Part shown: piece after piece, positions 50,231 through 59,188 of the stretch | Numbering within the stretch: the first letter of the stretch is position 1 | Layout: every line of letters starts with the position of its first letter | Source of the DNA: Sphingomicrobium flavum | GTDB taxonomy: Bacteria; Pseudomonadota; Alphaproteobacteria; Sphingomonadales; Sphingomonadaceae | DNA length: 64,000 bases | Direction: 5' to 3' | NCBI RefSeq assembly: GCF_024721605.1 | Contig: NZ_CP102630.1 | Location: 930,001-994,000 of the forward strand | Position numbers and translations under genes: made by a program | The notes under the pieces: generated by a model | Seen by the model: the letters and a program-made list of their open reading frames with translations, nothing else | Databases searched by the model: none | What the model was told of the DNA's origin: nothing

Positions 50231-50941
50231 CTACTCCTCGGCGGCCGGGGAAGCGAGCGTCACGTCGCCGGCGCGGATGATGGCGATATCGCCATCGGCC
50301 TTTTCGAGCCGCAGCGCGCCATCTTCCTCGAGGCCCGCAAAGCGCCCTTCGACCTTCTCCCCGTCGCCGCCATGAACACTAAGCGGAGTGCCGACCTTGT
50401 GCGCGCGCTGCATCCAGGCCATCGCCAGCGAGGCGGGATCGGCGCTGCGCCAGGCCGCCAAGAGCCGGGCAAAGCTGCCCGCCAGCAAGGGCGCAAAGGC
50501 CTGCGGCGCCATGAGGCTATCGAGATGCGCGGTCGCGCGCCCTTCAATCTCGGGCGCGCCGGCCAGGTTAACGCCGAAGCCGACGACGATGCGGTCGCCC
50601 GCGCGTTCGAGCAGGATGCCGGCGAGCTTGCCGCCATCCAGCATTAAATCGTTGGGCCATTTGAGCTGGATCGACGCGTCGGGCGCAGCGGTTTCCACCG
50701 CATCGGCAAGCGCCAGCCCCGCGACCAATGACAGGGTGGCCGGGCTCGGGTCATATTCGGTCAGCTTGACCAGGGTCGAGCCGAGGAAATTGCCGTCGAT
50801 CGTCTGCCAGTCGCGCCCCTGCCGGCCCTTCCCGGCCTGCTGGATGCGCGCGATCAGCCAGTCGCCCTCCACCGCTTCCGGATCGGCCAGCAGGTCGGAA
50901 TTGGTCGACCCGGTTATCTCGACAAGCCGGATTTTACTCAG
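50231..50941 (-). CDS. birA: Biotin--[acetyl-CoA-carboxylase] ligase, probable CTG start
   Basis: Attaches biotin to carrier lysines. The 236-residue protein has ITGSTNSDLLAD, the biotinyl-AMP loop QQAGKGRQGRDWQTIDGNFL (GRGRRGR-type), the catalytic KWPNDLMLDGGKLAGILLER, and GFGVNLAGAPE. There is no N-terminal DNA-binding domain, so it is not a biotin repressor. No ATG, GTG or TTG lies at the family start; the best candidate is CTG at 50941, which overlaps the nuoN stop as CTGA. An ATG at 51082 is in frame but overlaps nuoN by 145 bases and gives an Arg-rich unrelated extension. Confidence 0.88.
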   Translation of the reverse strand: MSKIRLVEITGSTNSDLLADPEAVEGDWLIARIQQAGKGRQGRDWQTIDGNFLGSTLVKLTEYDPSPATLSLVAGLALADAVETAAPDASIQLKWPNDLMLDGGKLAGILLERAGDRIVVGFGVNLAGAPEIEGRATAHLDSLMAPQAFAPLLAGSFARLLAAWRSADPASLAMAWMQRAHKVGTPLSVHGGDGEKVEGRFAGLEEDGALRLEKADGDIAIIRAGDVTLASPAAEE

Positions 50942-52386
50942 AACAGCGCCTCGGCGGCCTTGGCGGACGCGCTGCCGATGGGGCCGATCAGGAGGTAGCC
51001 GAGCGGCGAAACGATGAGGGCGAAGATGGCGATGAAGCCGGTTTCGAGCGCGCTCGGCCGCACGGTCACTTCCTCGTCGCATTCGTCAAAATACATCACC
51101 TTGATGATCTTGAGATAATAGAAGGCGCCGACGACGGTGCCGAGGATCCCCGCCACCGCCACCGCGAACAGGCCCTGTTCAACCGCGGCGTTGAACACCA
51201 TCAGTTTTGGCCAAAATCCGAACAGCGGCGGAATGCCGGCGAGGCTGAACATGAAGACGGCCAAAGCGGCAGCCATGCCGGGTCGCGTCTTGGACAGCCC
51301 CGCCAGGCGCGAAATTTCTTCTACCGGCTCGCCATCCTTGCCCTTGAGGTTCAGCACCACCAGGAACGCGCCGAGCGTCATGACGACATAGATTGCCATG
51401 TAGAAGAGCACCGCGGCCACGCCCTGCGGTCCGCCCGCGGCCAGACCGATCAGTACGAAGCCGACATTGTTGATCGAGCTGTAGGCGAGCAGGCGCTTGA
51501 TATTGGTCTGCCCCCAGGCCGCGATGGCGCCCAGGAAGATGGAAGCCAAGGCTGCGAAGATCACGATCTGGCGCCAGGCATCAATCGCCGGGCCGAGCGC
51601 TTCGATGCACACGCGGGTGGCGAGCAGCATCGCGGCAACCTTGGGCGCCGAAGCGAAGAAGGTCGTGACCGGCGTCGGTGCGCCTTCATAGACATCGGGC
51701 GTCCACATATGGAACGGCACGGCGCTGACCTTGAAGGCGAGACCCGCCATGATGAAGACCAAGCCGAAGAGTAGCCCGATGCCCATTTCCTCACGGCCCA
51801 AAGCGGCGGCGATGGCATCGAAGCTGGTCGAACCGGTAAAGCCATAGAGCAGCGAAATGCCGTAAAGCAGGATGCCGCTGGCCAGCGCGCCGAGCACGAA
51901 ATATTTGAGCCCTGCCTCTGCCGAGCGCGCATCTGTGCGACGGTAGGAGGCAAGGATGTAGGCGGCGAGGCTGTTGAGCTCGAGGCCGACATAAAGGGTG
52001 ATCATGTTGGTGGCGGAAACCATCACGCTCATGCCCACCGTCGCCAGCAGGATGAGGATCGGATATTCCGGCCCATGTTCGTCATCATGTGCGAACCAGC
52101 GGTCCGCCGCGATGATCGCGACTGCGCCAGCGAGGTAGATCAGCACCTTGCCATAGACAGCGAAGGGATCGGCCGACAGCAGCCCGCCGAACAGCGGGCC
52201 TGCCGAGGAGGGCTCGGTGCCGACCAGCGCGGCAATCGCGGCAGCCAGCAGCAAGGCGACCGTTCCCCAGGTGGTGATCTTGACCGCGCGCTGCCCCATG
52301 GTGGAGGCGGTCAGCATCAGGATCGGCTCACCGATGATGAGGATCAGTTCGGGCAGGATGGCGGCGAAATTCCATTCGTAGCTCAT
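50938..52386 (-). CDS. nuoN: NADH-quinone oxidoreductase subunit N
   Basis: Antiporter-like membrane subunit of complex I, part of the proton-pumping arm. The 482 residues are almost wholly hydrophobic, about 14 helices, with ATNMITLYVGLELNSLAAYI (conserved Glu in helix 5), AVPFHMWTPDVYEGAPTPVT (helix 7 Lys/Pro region) and KRLLAYSSINNVGFVLIGLA. Starts with ATG in a 4-nt overlap with nuoM, ends in the CTGA overlap with birA. Confidence 0.96.
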   Translation of the reverse strand: MSYEWNFAAILPELILIIGEPILMLTASTMGQRAVKITTWGTVALLLAAAIAALVGTEPSSAGPLFGGLLSADPFAVYGKVLIYLAGAVAIIAADRWFAHDDEHGPEYPILILLATVGMSVMVSATNMITLYVGLELNSLAAYILASYRRTDARSAEAGLKYFVLGALASGILLYGISLLYGFTGSTSFDAIAAALGREEMGIGLLFGLVFIMAGLAFKVSAVPFHMWTPDVYEGAPTPVTTFFASAPKVAAMLLATRVCIEALGPAIDAWRQIVIFAALASIFLGAIAAWGQTNIKRLLAYSSINNVGFVLIGLAAGGPQGVAAVLFYMAIYVVMTLGAFLVVLNLKGKDGEPVEEISRLAGLSKTRPGMAAALAVFMFSLAGIPPLFGFWPKLMVFNAAVEQGLFAVAVAGILGTVVGAFYYLKIIKVMYFDECDEEVTVRPSALETGFIAIFALIVSPLGYLLIGPIGSASAKAAEALF

Positions 52387-53906
52387 TCGCCTGCTCCTTC
52401 CGCAGCGACACTGGCGGCTTCAAGCGGGGCATCGAAGCTGGGCGCGGAGGGCTCAAGTCGTTCGAGCAGATAGCCGACATCGTTGCGCATCACTTCGAGG
52501 AAACTTTCCGGATAAATGCCCATCCACAGGACTGCGAGGGCGATGGGAACAAGCAGCCAGGCCTCGCGCATGTCGAGATCGGGCATGGCGGCGGCATCGG
52601 CATTGACCTGCGTGCCGTAGCAGACGCGCCAGTAGAGGTAGAGCATGTAGGCGGCGCCAAGGATGATGCCCGTGGTGGCGACGATCGCGGCCCAGCTCGA
52701 CATTTCATAGGTGCCGACCAGCGCCAGGAATTCCCCGACAAAGCCCGATGTGCCCGGCAAACCGATCGAGGCCATGGTGAAGAAGAGGAACAGCAGCGAA
52801 TAGGCCGGCATATTGTCGGCAAGGCCGCCATAGCGGGCGATCTTGCGGGTGTGGAGGCGGTCGTAAATGACGCCGACGCACAGGAAGAGCGCGCCCGAGA
52901 CGAGGCCGTGGCTGAGCATCACGACCAGCGCGCCTTCGATCCCCTGCCGGTTGAAGGCGAACAGGCCGAAGGTGACAAACGCCATATGCGCGACCGATGA
53001 ATAAGCGATCAGCTTCTTCATGTCCTTCTGAACCAGCGCGACGAGGCTGGTGTAGACGACAGCAATGCCGCTCAGGATGAAGACCAGCGGCACGAAATCG
53101 GCGCTGGCATCGGGAAACATGGGCAGGCTGAAGCGCACAAAGCCATAGCCGCCCATCTTCAGGAGCACGCCGGCCAGGATGACCGAGCCTGCGGTGGGTG
53201 CCTGGACGTGCGCATCGGGCAACCATGTATGGACCGGCCACATCGGCATCTTGACCGCGAAGCTGGCGAAGAAGGCCAGCCACAGCCACCATTGGACATT
53301 AGACGGGAAATCGGTCGCCATCAGCTCGGGGATCGAGGTCGTGCCCGCGGTGATCACCATGTAGAGCATGGCGATCAGCATCAGCACCGATCCGGCCAAC
53401 GTGTAGAGGAAGAACTTGTACGCCGCCTTGATGCGGTCCGCGCCGCCCCAGATGCCGATGATGAGATACATCGGGATCAGACCGCCTTCGAAGAAGATGT
53501 AGAACAGGATGATGTCCTGCGCCGCAAAGACGCCAATCATCAGCGCCTCCATCAGAAGGAAGGCACCCATATATTCAGGCACGCGCTTGTCGATTGCGCG
53601 CCAGCTGGCCCCAATACAGATCGGCATCAGGAAGGTCGACAGCACGATCAGCAGCAGCGCGATGCCATCGATCCCCAGCGCCCAAGCGGGCGTAATGCCC
53701 CCGCCGCCAAGTGAGAGATATTCGGTATATTGCCAGCGCGCGCCGTCAGGATCGAAACCCAGCCACAGATAGATGCCCATGACGAAGAGCAGCAGCGTGG
53801 TGACGAGCGCGGTCCAGCGCGCGCCATTGGCGCTCTGGAACAGCACTACGATTCCCGCGATGAGCGGGATCAGGATCATGATCGAGAGAATGGGAAGCTC
53901 CATCAT
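52383..53906 (-). CDS. nuoM: NADH-quinone oxidoreductase subunit M
   Basis: Second antiporter-like subunit of complex I, 507 residues. [20 protein letters not shown] with its conserved Glu, [20 protein letters not shown] (the helix 7-8 region typical of NuoM), and [20 protein letters not shown] are visible. The start at 53906 overlaps the nuoL stop (ATGA) and is followed by a second ATG (53903). An in-frame codon at 53918 is farther from any site. The C-terminus is an Ala/Glu tail after [11 protein letters not shown]. Confidence 0.96.
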   Translation of the reverse strand: MMELPILSIMILIPLIAGIVVLFQSANGARWTALVTTLLLFVMGIYLWLGFDPDGARWQYTEYLSLGGGGITPAWALGIDGIALLLIVLSTFLMPICIGASWRAIDKRVPEYMGAFLLMEALMIGVFAAQDIILFYIFFEGGLIPMYLIIGIWGGADRIKAAYKFFLYTLAGSVLMLIAMLYMVITAGTTSIPELMATDFPSNVQWWLWLAFFASFAVKMPMWPVHTWLPDAHVQAPTAGSVILAGVLLKMGGYGFVRFSLPMFPDASADFVPLVFILSGIAVVYTSLVALVQKDMKKLIAYSSVAHMAFVTFGLFAFNRQGIEGALVVMLSHGLVSGALFLCVGVIYDRLHTRKIARYGGLADNMPAYSLLFLFFTMASIGLPGTSGFVGEFLALVGTYEMSSWAAIVATTGIILGAAYMLYLYWRVCYGTQVNADAAAMPDLDMREAWLLVPIALAVLWMGIYPESFLEVMRNDVGYLLERLEPSAPSFDAPLEAASVAAEGAGE

Positions 53907-55978
53907 TTGGCCCACCACAGGGCCCAGCTGACCGCGCCGATCAGGCCGAGCAGCATCACCAGCGCATAGCTGTAGAGATAACCTGACTGCAGGCGGGTGG
54001 TGAGCGCATTGCCCCAGCCCACCGCTGTCGCCGCGCCATGCGGGCCGAAGCGGTCGATCGTCTGCTCATCACCGCGCTTCCAGAAGAGGCGGCCGAGCCA
54101 CATGGACGGCTTGACGAAGATGGCATTGTACAGCTCGTCAAAATACCATTTGTGCATCAGGAAGCGGTGGATCGGTTCGAACATCGCCACGAAGCGCGCC
54201 GGAAGCGCCGGATTGCGGATATAATTGTTCCAGGCGATGGCCAGGCCGATCAGCATCACCACCGCGGGCGACAGTTTCACCCAGAGCGGGACATGGTGCG
54301 CGGCTTCGACCAGCTCGGCATTATGCACGAGGCTGCCGGCCCAGAAGGCGGCGCCTTCTTCCGTGCCGAAGAAGGGATAATAGAAAGCGAAACCGGCAAA
54401 GACTGCGCCCAGCGACAGCACGCCCAGCGGCACCAGCATGGTCCAGGGGCTTTCATGCGGGTGATAGCCACCCGTGCCTTCGGCCGGGGCCTTGTGATGG
54501 TCATTGGCGCTGTCCGTGTCAGCGTCGACTTCCTCTTCCATATGCTCGTGATGGTCATGCAGCGCATGCTGGATATGCTCGGAAGAGGCCCAGCGCGCCT
54601 TGCCGTAGAAGGTGAGGAAGATGAGGCGCCAGCTATAGAAGCTGGTCAGGAGCGCCGCGAAGATGCCGACCGCGAAGGCGAAGCCCGCCGAGGGGTTGGC
54701 CGCGCCCATGGTGGCGGCAGCATAAGCGCTCTCGATGATGGCGTCCTTGGAATAGAAGCCCGCAAAGCCGAATATGCCGATGATGCCAACGCCGGTAATC
54801 GCCAGCGTGCCGATCATCATCGCCCAATAGGTAAGCGGGATTTCCTTACGCAGCGCGCCATAGTGCCGCATGTCCTGTTCATGGTGCATGGCATGGATGA
54901 CCGAGCCCGCACCCAGGAACAGCAGCGCCTTGAAGAAAGCGTGCGTGAAGAGGTGGAACATGGCCGCGCCATAAGCGCCGACGCCCGCGGCGAAGAACAT
55001 GTAGCCCAGCTGCGAACAGGTCGAATAAGCGATCACGCGCTTGATATCATTCTGCACCGTGCCGACCGTAGCAGCGAACAGGGCCGTGGCCGCGCCGACA
55101 TAGGTGACGACTTCCATCGCGCCGGGCGCCGCTTCGAACATGGGCGAAAGGCGGCAGACCATGAAGACGCCGGCGGTGACCATGGTGGCGGCGTGGATCA
55201 GCGCCGACACCGGGGTCGGGCCTTCCATCGCGTCGGGCAGCCAGGTGTGCAGGCCAAGCTGCGCCGACTTGCCCATCGCGCCGACGAACAGCAGCAGGCA
55301 GAGCAAGGTCAGCGTATCGACCTGCATCCCGGCAAAACCGATGGTGGTGCCGACTGCGCCGGGCGCAGCATCGAGGATTTCCGGGATCGACACGGTGCCG
55401 AACACCAGGAAGGTGCCGAAAATGCCGAGCGAAAAACCGAAATCGCCGACGCGGTTGACCACGAAAGCCTTGATCGCGGCGGCATTGGCTGAAGGCTTGT
55501 GATACCAGAAACCGATGAGCAGGTAGGAGGCAAGCCCCACCCCTTCCCAACCGAAGAACATCTGCACCAGGCTATCAGCCGTCACCAGCATCAGCATGGC
55601 GAAGGTGAAGAGCGAGAGATAAGCGAAGAAGCGCGGCTGGGAGGGATCTTCCTCCATATAGCCCCAGCTATAGAGATGGACGAGGCTGGAGACGGTGGTG
55701 ACCACCACCAGCATGACCGCGGTCAGCGTATCCACACGCAGCGCCCAGTCGACGACAAGGTCGCCCGAGCGGATCCAGTCGAGCACCGGCACGACCGTCG
55801 CCTGATAGTCGCCCGCCAGGAAGCCGATGAAGATCGGCCAGCTGAGGATCGCGCTGGTGAACAGCGCGCCGGTGGTGACCAGCTTGGCTGCGAACTTGCC
55901 GATCATGCGCCCGCCAAGACCGGCCACGATGGCGGCCAGCAGGGGCAGAAAGACAATGAGGATGATCGAAGTCTGCAT
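53903..55978 (-). CDS. nuoL: NADH-quinone oxidoreductase subunit L
   Basis: Largest antiporter-like subunit of complex I (691 residues), carrying the long lateral helix. Characteristic parts are [20 protein letters not shown] (conserved Glu), [20 protein letters not shown] and [21 protein letters not shown] His/Glu-rich loop ([20 protein letters not shown]) at about residues 475-500 is inserted between helices and is typical of alphaproteobacteria. The start overlaps the nuoK stop (ATGA). Confidence 0.96.
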   Translation of the reverse strand: MQTSIILIVFLPLLAAIVAGLGGRMIGKFAAKLVTTGALFTSAILSWPIFIGFLAGDYQATVVPVLDWIRSGDLVVDWALRVDTLTAVMLVVVTTVSSLVHLYSWGYMEEDPSQPRFFAYLSLFTFAMLMLVTADSLVQMFFGWEGVGLASYLLIGFWYHKPSANAAAIKAFVVNRVGDFGFSLGIFGTFLVFGTVSIPEILDAAPGAVGTTIGFAGMQVDTLTLLCLLLFVGAMGKSAQLGLHTWLPDAMEGPTPVSALIHAATMVTAGVFMVCRLSPMFEAAPGAMEVVTYVGAATALFAATVGTVQNDIKRVIAYSTCSQLGYMFFAAGVGAYGAAMFHLFTHAFFKALLFLGAGSVIHAMHHEQDMRHYGALRKEIPLTYWAMMIGTLAITGVGIIGIFGFAGFYSKDAIIESAYAAATMGAANPSAGFAFAVGIFAALLTSFYSWRLIFLTFYGKARWASSEHIQHALHDHHEHMEEEVDADTDSANDHHKAPAEGTGGYHPHESPWTMLVPLGVLSLGAVFAGFAFYYPFFGTEEGAAFWAGSLVHNAELVEAAHHVPLWVKLSPAVVMLIGLAIAWNNYIRNPALPARFVAMFEPIHRFLMHKWYFDELYNAIFVKPSMWLGRLFWKRGDEQTIDRFGPHGAATAVGWGNALTTRLQSGYLYSYALVMLLGLIGAVSWALWWAK

Positions 55979-56283
55979 CAGCCACGCATCCGGTTGACAT
56001 CATCGACCGCGATGGAGCCGCGGCGACGGAAGAAAATGACAAGGATCGCGAGGCCGATGGCCGCTTCGGCAGCAGCAACGGTCAGCACGAACATGGCGAA
56101 CACCTGCCCCGTCAGATCGCCGAGATAGGCAGAAAAAGCGACGAGGTTGATATTCACGGCAAGAAGAATGAGCTCGATCGCCATCAGCATCAGGATGACG
56201 TTGCGGCGATTGAGGAAGATTCCAAGCACGCCGGTGACGAACAGGATGGCGGCGACGGCCAGATAATGGACCAGCGTGATCAT
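55978..56283 (-). CDS. nuoK: NADH-quinone oxidoreductase subunit K
   Basis: Three-helix MrpC-like subunit of the complex I membrane arm. The 101 residues include [20 protein letters not shown] and [13 protein letters not shown] with the two conserved Glu residues implicated in proton transfer (one in MAIELILL, one in [12 protein letters not shown]). Length is standard. It overlaps nuoJ and nuoL by 4 nt or less. Confidence 0.96.
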   Translation of the reverse strand: MITLVHYLAVAAILFVTGVLGIFLNRRNVILMLMAIELILLAVNINLVAFSAYLGDLTGQVFAMFVLTVAAAEAAIGLAILVIFFRRRGSIAVDDVNRMRG

Positions 56284-56882
56284 AGCTCGACCCCCTCGCC
56301 CGATTTGGGCTGCTTGAGTTCAATCGCCTCATCCGGGTTGCGGCGCACCTGGTGATGGATCTTCTGGCTGCGCACATCGCCGCGCGAGCGCAGCGTCAGC
56401 ACGATCGCACCGATCATCGCGACCAGCAGGATGATGCCGGACAGTTCGAAGGGCACGAGGTAGCGAGTGTACATGAGTTCGCCCATGGCGACGATGTTGG
56501 ACTGGGCGCTATCGACCGGCTTGTCACCGATCAGCGGGCCCGAATTGGCGGCGCTGACCGCGATCAGCACTTCGACCAGCAGCACCAAGGCGATGATGAG
56601 ACCGAAGGGCAGATTCTTGGTGAAGCCGGAGCGTAGCGAGGCGAAATCCACATCCAGCATCATGACGATGAAGAGGAACAGCACCGCAACCGCGCCGACA
56701 TAGACCATGACGAGCAGCAGCGCGATAAACTCCGCGCCCAGGAGCAGCATCAGGCCCGCGGCGTTGAAGAAAGCGACAATCAGCCACAGTACGCTGTGCA
56801 CCGGGTTGCGCGCAAAAATGACCAGCACCCCCGAAAGGATGGTCAGGCTTGCGAACAGGTAAAAGGCGAAAATTGCGATCAT
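56280..56882 (-). CDS. nuoJ: NADH-quinone oxidoreductase subunit J
   Basis: Five-helix membrane subunit of complex I at the junction with the peripheral arm. The 200 residues show [40 protein letters not shown] (the pi-bulge helix region) and [15 protein letters not shown]. The C-terminus is a charged cytosolic tail. It is separated from nuoI by a 144-bp gap with two palindromic repeats, one of only two sizeable gaps in the operon. Confidence 0.96.
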   Translation of the reverse strand: MIAIFAFYLFASLTILSGVLVIFARNPVHSVLWLIVAFFNAAGLMLLLGAEFIALLLVMVYVGAVAVLFLFIVMMLDVDFASLRSGFTKNLPFGLIIALVLLVEVLIAVSAANSGPLIGDKPVDSAQSNIVAMGELMYTRYLVPFELSGIILLVAMIGAIVLTLRSRGDVRSQKIHHQVRRNPDEAIELKQPKSGEGVEL

Positions 56883-56902
56883 GACGGCACCCCCATGCCG
56901 TC

Positions 56903-56979
56903 ACCCCTGCGCAGGCAGGGGTCCATGCCGACGAGGTTTTGCCACGCGACCTGACATGGGCTCCTGCCTTCGCAGGAGC
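56903..56979. repeat. Pair of REP-like palindromes between nuoI and nuoJ
   Basis: ACCCCTGC-GCAG-GCAGGGGT at 56903-56922 and GCTCCTGC-CTTC-GCAGGAGC at 56960-56979 each form a perfect 8-bp stem with a 4-base loop. The second differs from the unit at 29844-29863 in two compensating positions that keep the stem. No coding potential is seen in this 144-bp gap. Confidence 0.8.
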
Positions 56980-57026
56980 GACGGTGTGTGAAATTCACGT
57001 TGCGCCCCTTCATTCTTTCCGCGCCC

Positions 57027-57509
57027 CTAGCGATAGGCCGCATCGGCGGCAAGATTGGCGGCGATCGCCTGTTCCCAGCGATCGCCATTTTCGAGCAGCT
57101 TGGCCTTGTCGTAGAGCAGTTCCTCACGCGTCTCGGTGGCGAATTCCAGGTTCGGCCCTTCGACCACGGCATCGACCGGGCAGGCCTCTGCACACAGGCC
57201 GCAATAGATGCATTTGACCATGTCGATGTCATAGCGCGTGGTACGGCGCGACCCGTCTTCGCGGGGCTCGGCCTCGATGGTGATGGCCTGCGCCGGGCAG
57301 ATCGCCTCGCACAACTTGCAGGCGATGCAGCGCTCTTCCCCATTGGGATAGCGGCGCAAGGCATGCTCGCCGCGAAAACGCGGGCTCTGCGGCGCCTTTT
57401 CATAGGGGAAATTGATGGTCGCCTTGGGCTTGAAGAAATATTTCAACGTCAAGGCGTGGGCCTTCAGAAATTCCCATAGTGTGAAAGCTTTGAGGGTGCG
57501 CTCGATCAT
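57027..57509 (-). CDS. nuoI: NADH-quinone oxidoreductase subunit I
   Basis: Peripheral-arm ferredoxin-like subunit with clusters N6a and N6b. The 160 residues contain two four-Cys motifs, [12 protein letters not shown] and [12 protein letters not shown], and the N-terminal amphipathic [20 protein letters not shown] that touches the membrane. The start at 57509 gives the family N-terminus MIERTLKAF; it overlaps the stop of the preceding unknown gene (ATGA). An in-frame start at 57548 lies inside that gene. Confidence 0.96.
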   Translation of the reverse strand: MIERTLKAFTLWEFLKAHALTLKYFFKPKATINFPYEKAPQSPRFRGEHALRRYPNGEERCIACKLCEAICPAQAITIEAEPREDGSRRTTRYDIDMVKCIYCGLCAEACPVDAVVEGPNLEFATETREELLYDKAKLLENGDRWEQAIAANLAADAAYR

Positions 57510-58021
57510 AGCGAAATTCCAGACGGAGTGAGTTGCATGGTGCTGCAAACACCGTCGTGAATGCTCGCGCTCAACACCAATTTTGCAATTGTTCGTTGTT
57601 GAGGGCCAATTCCATCAGCCCGAACCACCGCAAAAGAGGCTCTTTGCCCATTCTTGCCATAACCGGTGATTGAGAAAGCACCAGGCCATCGTCCCTCAAG
57701 TTCAAACTTCTTCATCTTGCGAAAGACCTTCTTGCGGTCCTTAAACGAGCGAAAGTCAGATCTTTTCGACAACAGGTCTGCTTGGCCTTTGAGCATTTCC
57801 GATGGAATAGACACGATCAGGTCTGGCTCGCCATCGAATGGTGTAGGAACGGTGGCCGTTTCACGATCAAATTTTTCGCCAGCGAAGTTGCACCGGAATA
57901 CCGTAATATCTCCGCTCAACTTCTGAGGGCCGCCCGCCATTGCACTCGATGCCGTCAGCACGCCGGCCAGCAGCGCAAAAGCGGATTTGCCAAGACGCGT
58001 ATTAGCGAATAGGTCGATCAC
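57506..58021 (-). CDS. Unknown exported protein inserted between nuoH and nuoI
   Basis: I do not recognise a family. The 171 residues start (GTG) with [20 protein letters not shown] and then [12 protein letters not shown], a clear signal peptide with cleavage after AMA. The mature part has [20 protein letters not shown], a basic middle ([20 protein letters not shown]) and near the end [11 protein letters not shown]; two Cys could form a disulfide. Start overlaps the nuoH stop (GTGA) behind AGGGGGG; stop overlaps the nuoI ATG (ATGA). Such tight fitting on both sides argues for a real, co-translated gene. It has no known place in complex I. Confidence 0.82.
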   Translation of the reverse strand: MIDLFANTRLGKSAFALLAGVLTASSAMAGGPQKLSGDITVFRCNFAGEKFDRETATVPTPFDGEPDLIVSIPSEMLKGQADLLSKRSDFRSFKDRKKVFRKMKKFELEGRWPGAFSITGYGKNGQRASFAVVRADGIGPQQRTIAKLVLSASIHDGVCSTMQLTPSGISL

Positions 58022-59070
58022 AACACACCCCCCTGATACCGCGTCAGCATCAGATAGCCCGAGACGAGCGCGACGAAGAACAGGCTCAGCGGCAGGAAGA
58101 TTTTCCAGCCCAGGCGCATCAGCTGGTCGTAGCGATACCTCGGCACGGTGGCCTTTACCCAACCGAACATGAAGAAGAAGATGCCCATCTTCAGGAACAG
58201 CCAGACGATGCCTGGAATGGCGTAAAGCGGTTCCCAGTCGATCGGGGGCAGGAAGCCGCCCCAGAATAGGATCGCGTTCAGCGCGCACATCAGGATGACA
58301 TTGGCATATTCGCCAAGCCAGAAGAGCGCGAAGCTCATCGATGAATATTCGGTCTGGTGCCCGGCGACGAGCTCGGATTCCGCTTCCACCAGGTCGAACG
58401 GGGTGCGGAAGGTTTCGGCCATCGAGGAGATGAAGAAAACCACCGCCATCGGGAAGAGCAATGGATTGAAGCCATAGCCGTTCAGCACCCACACATGCGC
58501 CTGCTGGCCCATGATGATCGCGGTCAGGTTCATCGAGCCTGCCCACAGGATCACACCCATGATCACAAAGCCGATGGAGACTTCATAGCTGACCATCTGC
58601 GCGGCGGCACGAAGCGCGGAAAAGAAGGGATATTTGGAGTTGGAGGCCCAGCCCGCGATGATCACGCCATAAACGCCCAGCGAGCTGGCGGCGAGGATGT
58701 AGAGCAAGCCGACATTGATGTCCGCCAGCACCACGCCGACATCGAAGGGGATCACTGCCCAGACTATCAAGGCGACCGTGAAGGTGATGATCGGCGCGAT
58801 CAGGAACAGCGCCTTGTTGGCGCTGGACGGGATGATGGTTTCCTTCAGGAAGACCTTCAGGCCATCCGCAAAGCTTTGCAGCAGCCCCCAGGGGCCAACG
58901 ACGTTCGGCCCGCGGCGCAGCGCGATGGCGGCCCAGATCTTGCGTTCGGCATAGATGACCATGGCGACGGCCAGCATCAGCGGCAGCGCGATCAGCAGGA
59001 TGCCCGACAAGGTCGCGAAGAACCACGCCCACTCATAATTCATGCCGAGGTTCTGGAAGAATTGGGTCAT
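58018..59070 (-). CDS. nuoH: NADH-quinone oxidoreductase subunit H
   Basis: Complex I membrane subunit forming most of the quinone chamber. The 350 residues contain [20 protein letters not shown] and [13 protein letters not shown] (quinone-site loop), [40 protein letters not shown] with the conserved acidic residues, and [19 protein letters not shown]. It is preceded by a 118-bp gap with an inverted repeat pair and followed by the unknown exported protein gene (GTGA overlap). Confidence 0.96.
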   Translation of the reverse strand: MTQFFQNLGMNYEWAWFFATLSGILLIALPLMLAVAMVIYAERKIWAAIALRRGPNVVGPWGLLQSFADGLKVFLKETIIPSSANKALFLIAPIITFTVALIVWAVIPFDVGVVLADINVGLLYILAASSLGVYGVIIAGWASNSKYPFFSALRAAAQMVSYEVSIGFVIMGVILWAGSMNLTAIIMGQQAHVWVLNGYGFNPLLFPMAVVFFISSMAETFRTPFDLVEAESELVAGHQTEYSSMSFALFWLGEYANVILMCALNAILFWGGFLPPIDWEPLYAIPGIVWLFLKMGIFFFMFGWVKATVPRYRYDQLMRLGWKIFLPLSLFFVALVSGYLMLTRYQGGVL

Positions 59071-59087
59071 TCGACGATCTCCCCCAT

Positions 59088-59168
59088 CCGCTCAGGCTGA
59101 GCTTGTCGAAGCCTCTGGATCGAACCTTGGCGCTGCCGCTGACCCTTCGACATGCTCAGGGTGAGCGG
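59088..59168. repeat. Inverted pair of REP-like elements between nuoG and nuoH
   Basis: A 24-base element at 59088-59111 (CCGCTCAGGCTGAGC then TTGTCGAAG) and a copy in opposite orientation at 59145-59168 (CTTCGACATGCTCAGGGTGAGCGG read on plus minus its ends) match at all but three or four positions and together can fold into one long hairpin. Elements ending in TTCGACA-type sequence near GCTCA are abundant in some sphingomonad genomes in my recollection; this was not searched. Confidence 0.75.
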
Positions 59169-59188
59169 GGTTGGGTTGTCGTGAGACA

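Noticed and set aside
50941-51082. ATG start for birA at 51082
   Set aside because: It would place 47 Arg-rich residues, encoded out of frame within nuoN, before the conserved ligase start.
56903-56979. Rho-independent terminators inside the nuo operon
   Set aside because: The stems are not followed by T-runs on the minus strand and match dispersed repeat units, so repeats are the better reading.
58022-58546. 5' extension of the exported-protein frame into nuoH
   Set aside because: The extra 175 codons overlap nuoH in another frame, while the signal peptide begins exactly at the GTG after the nuoH stop.
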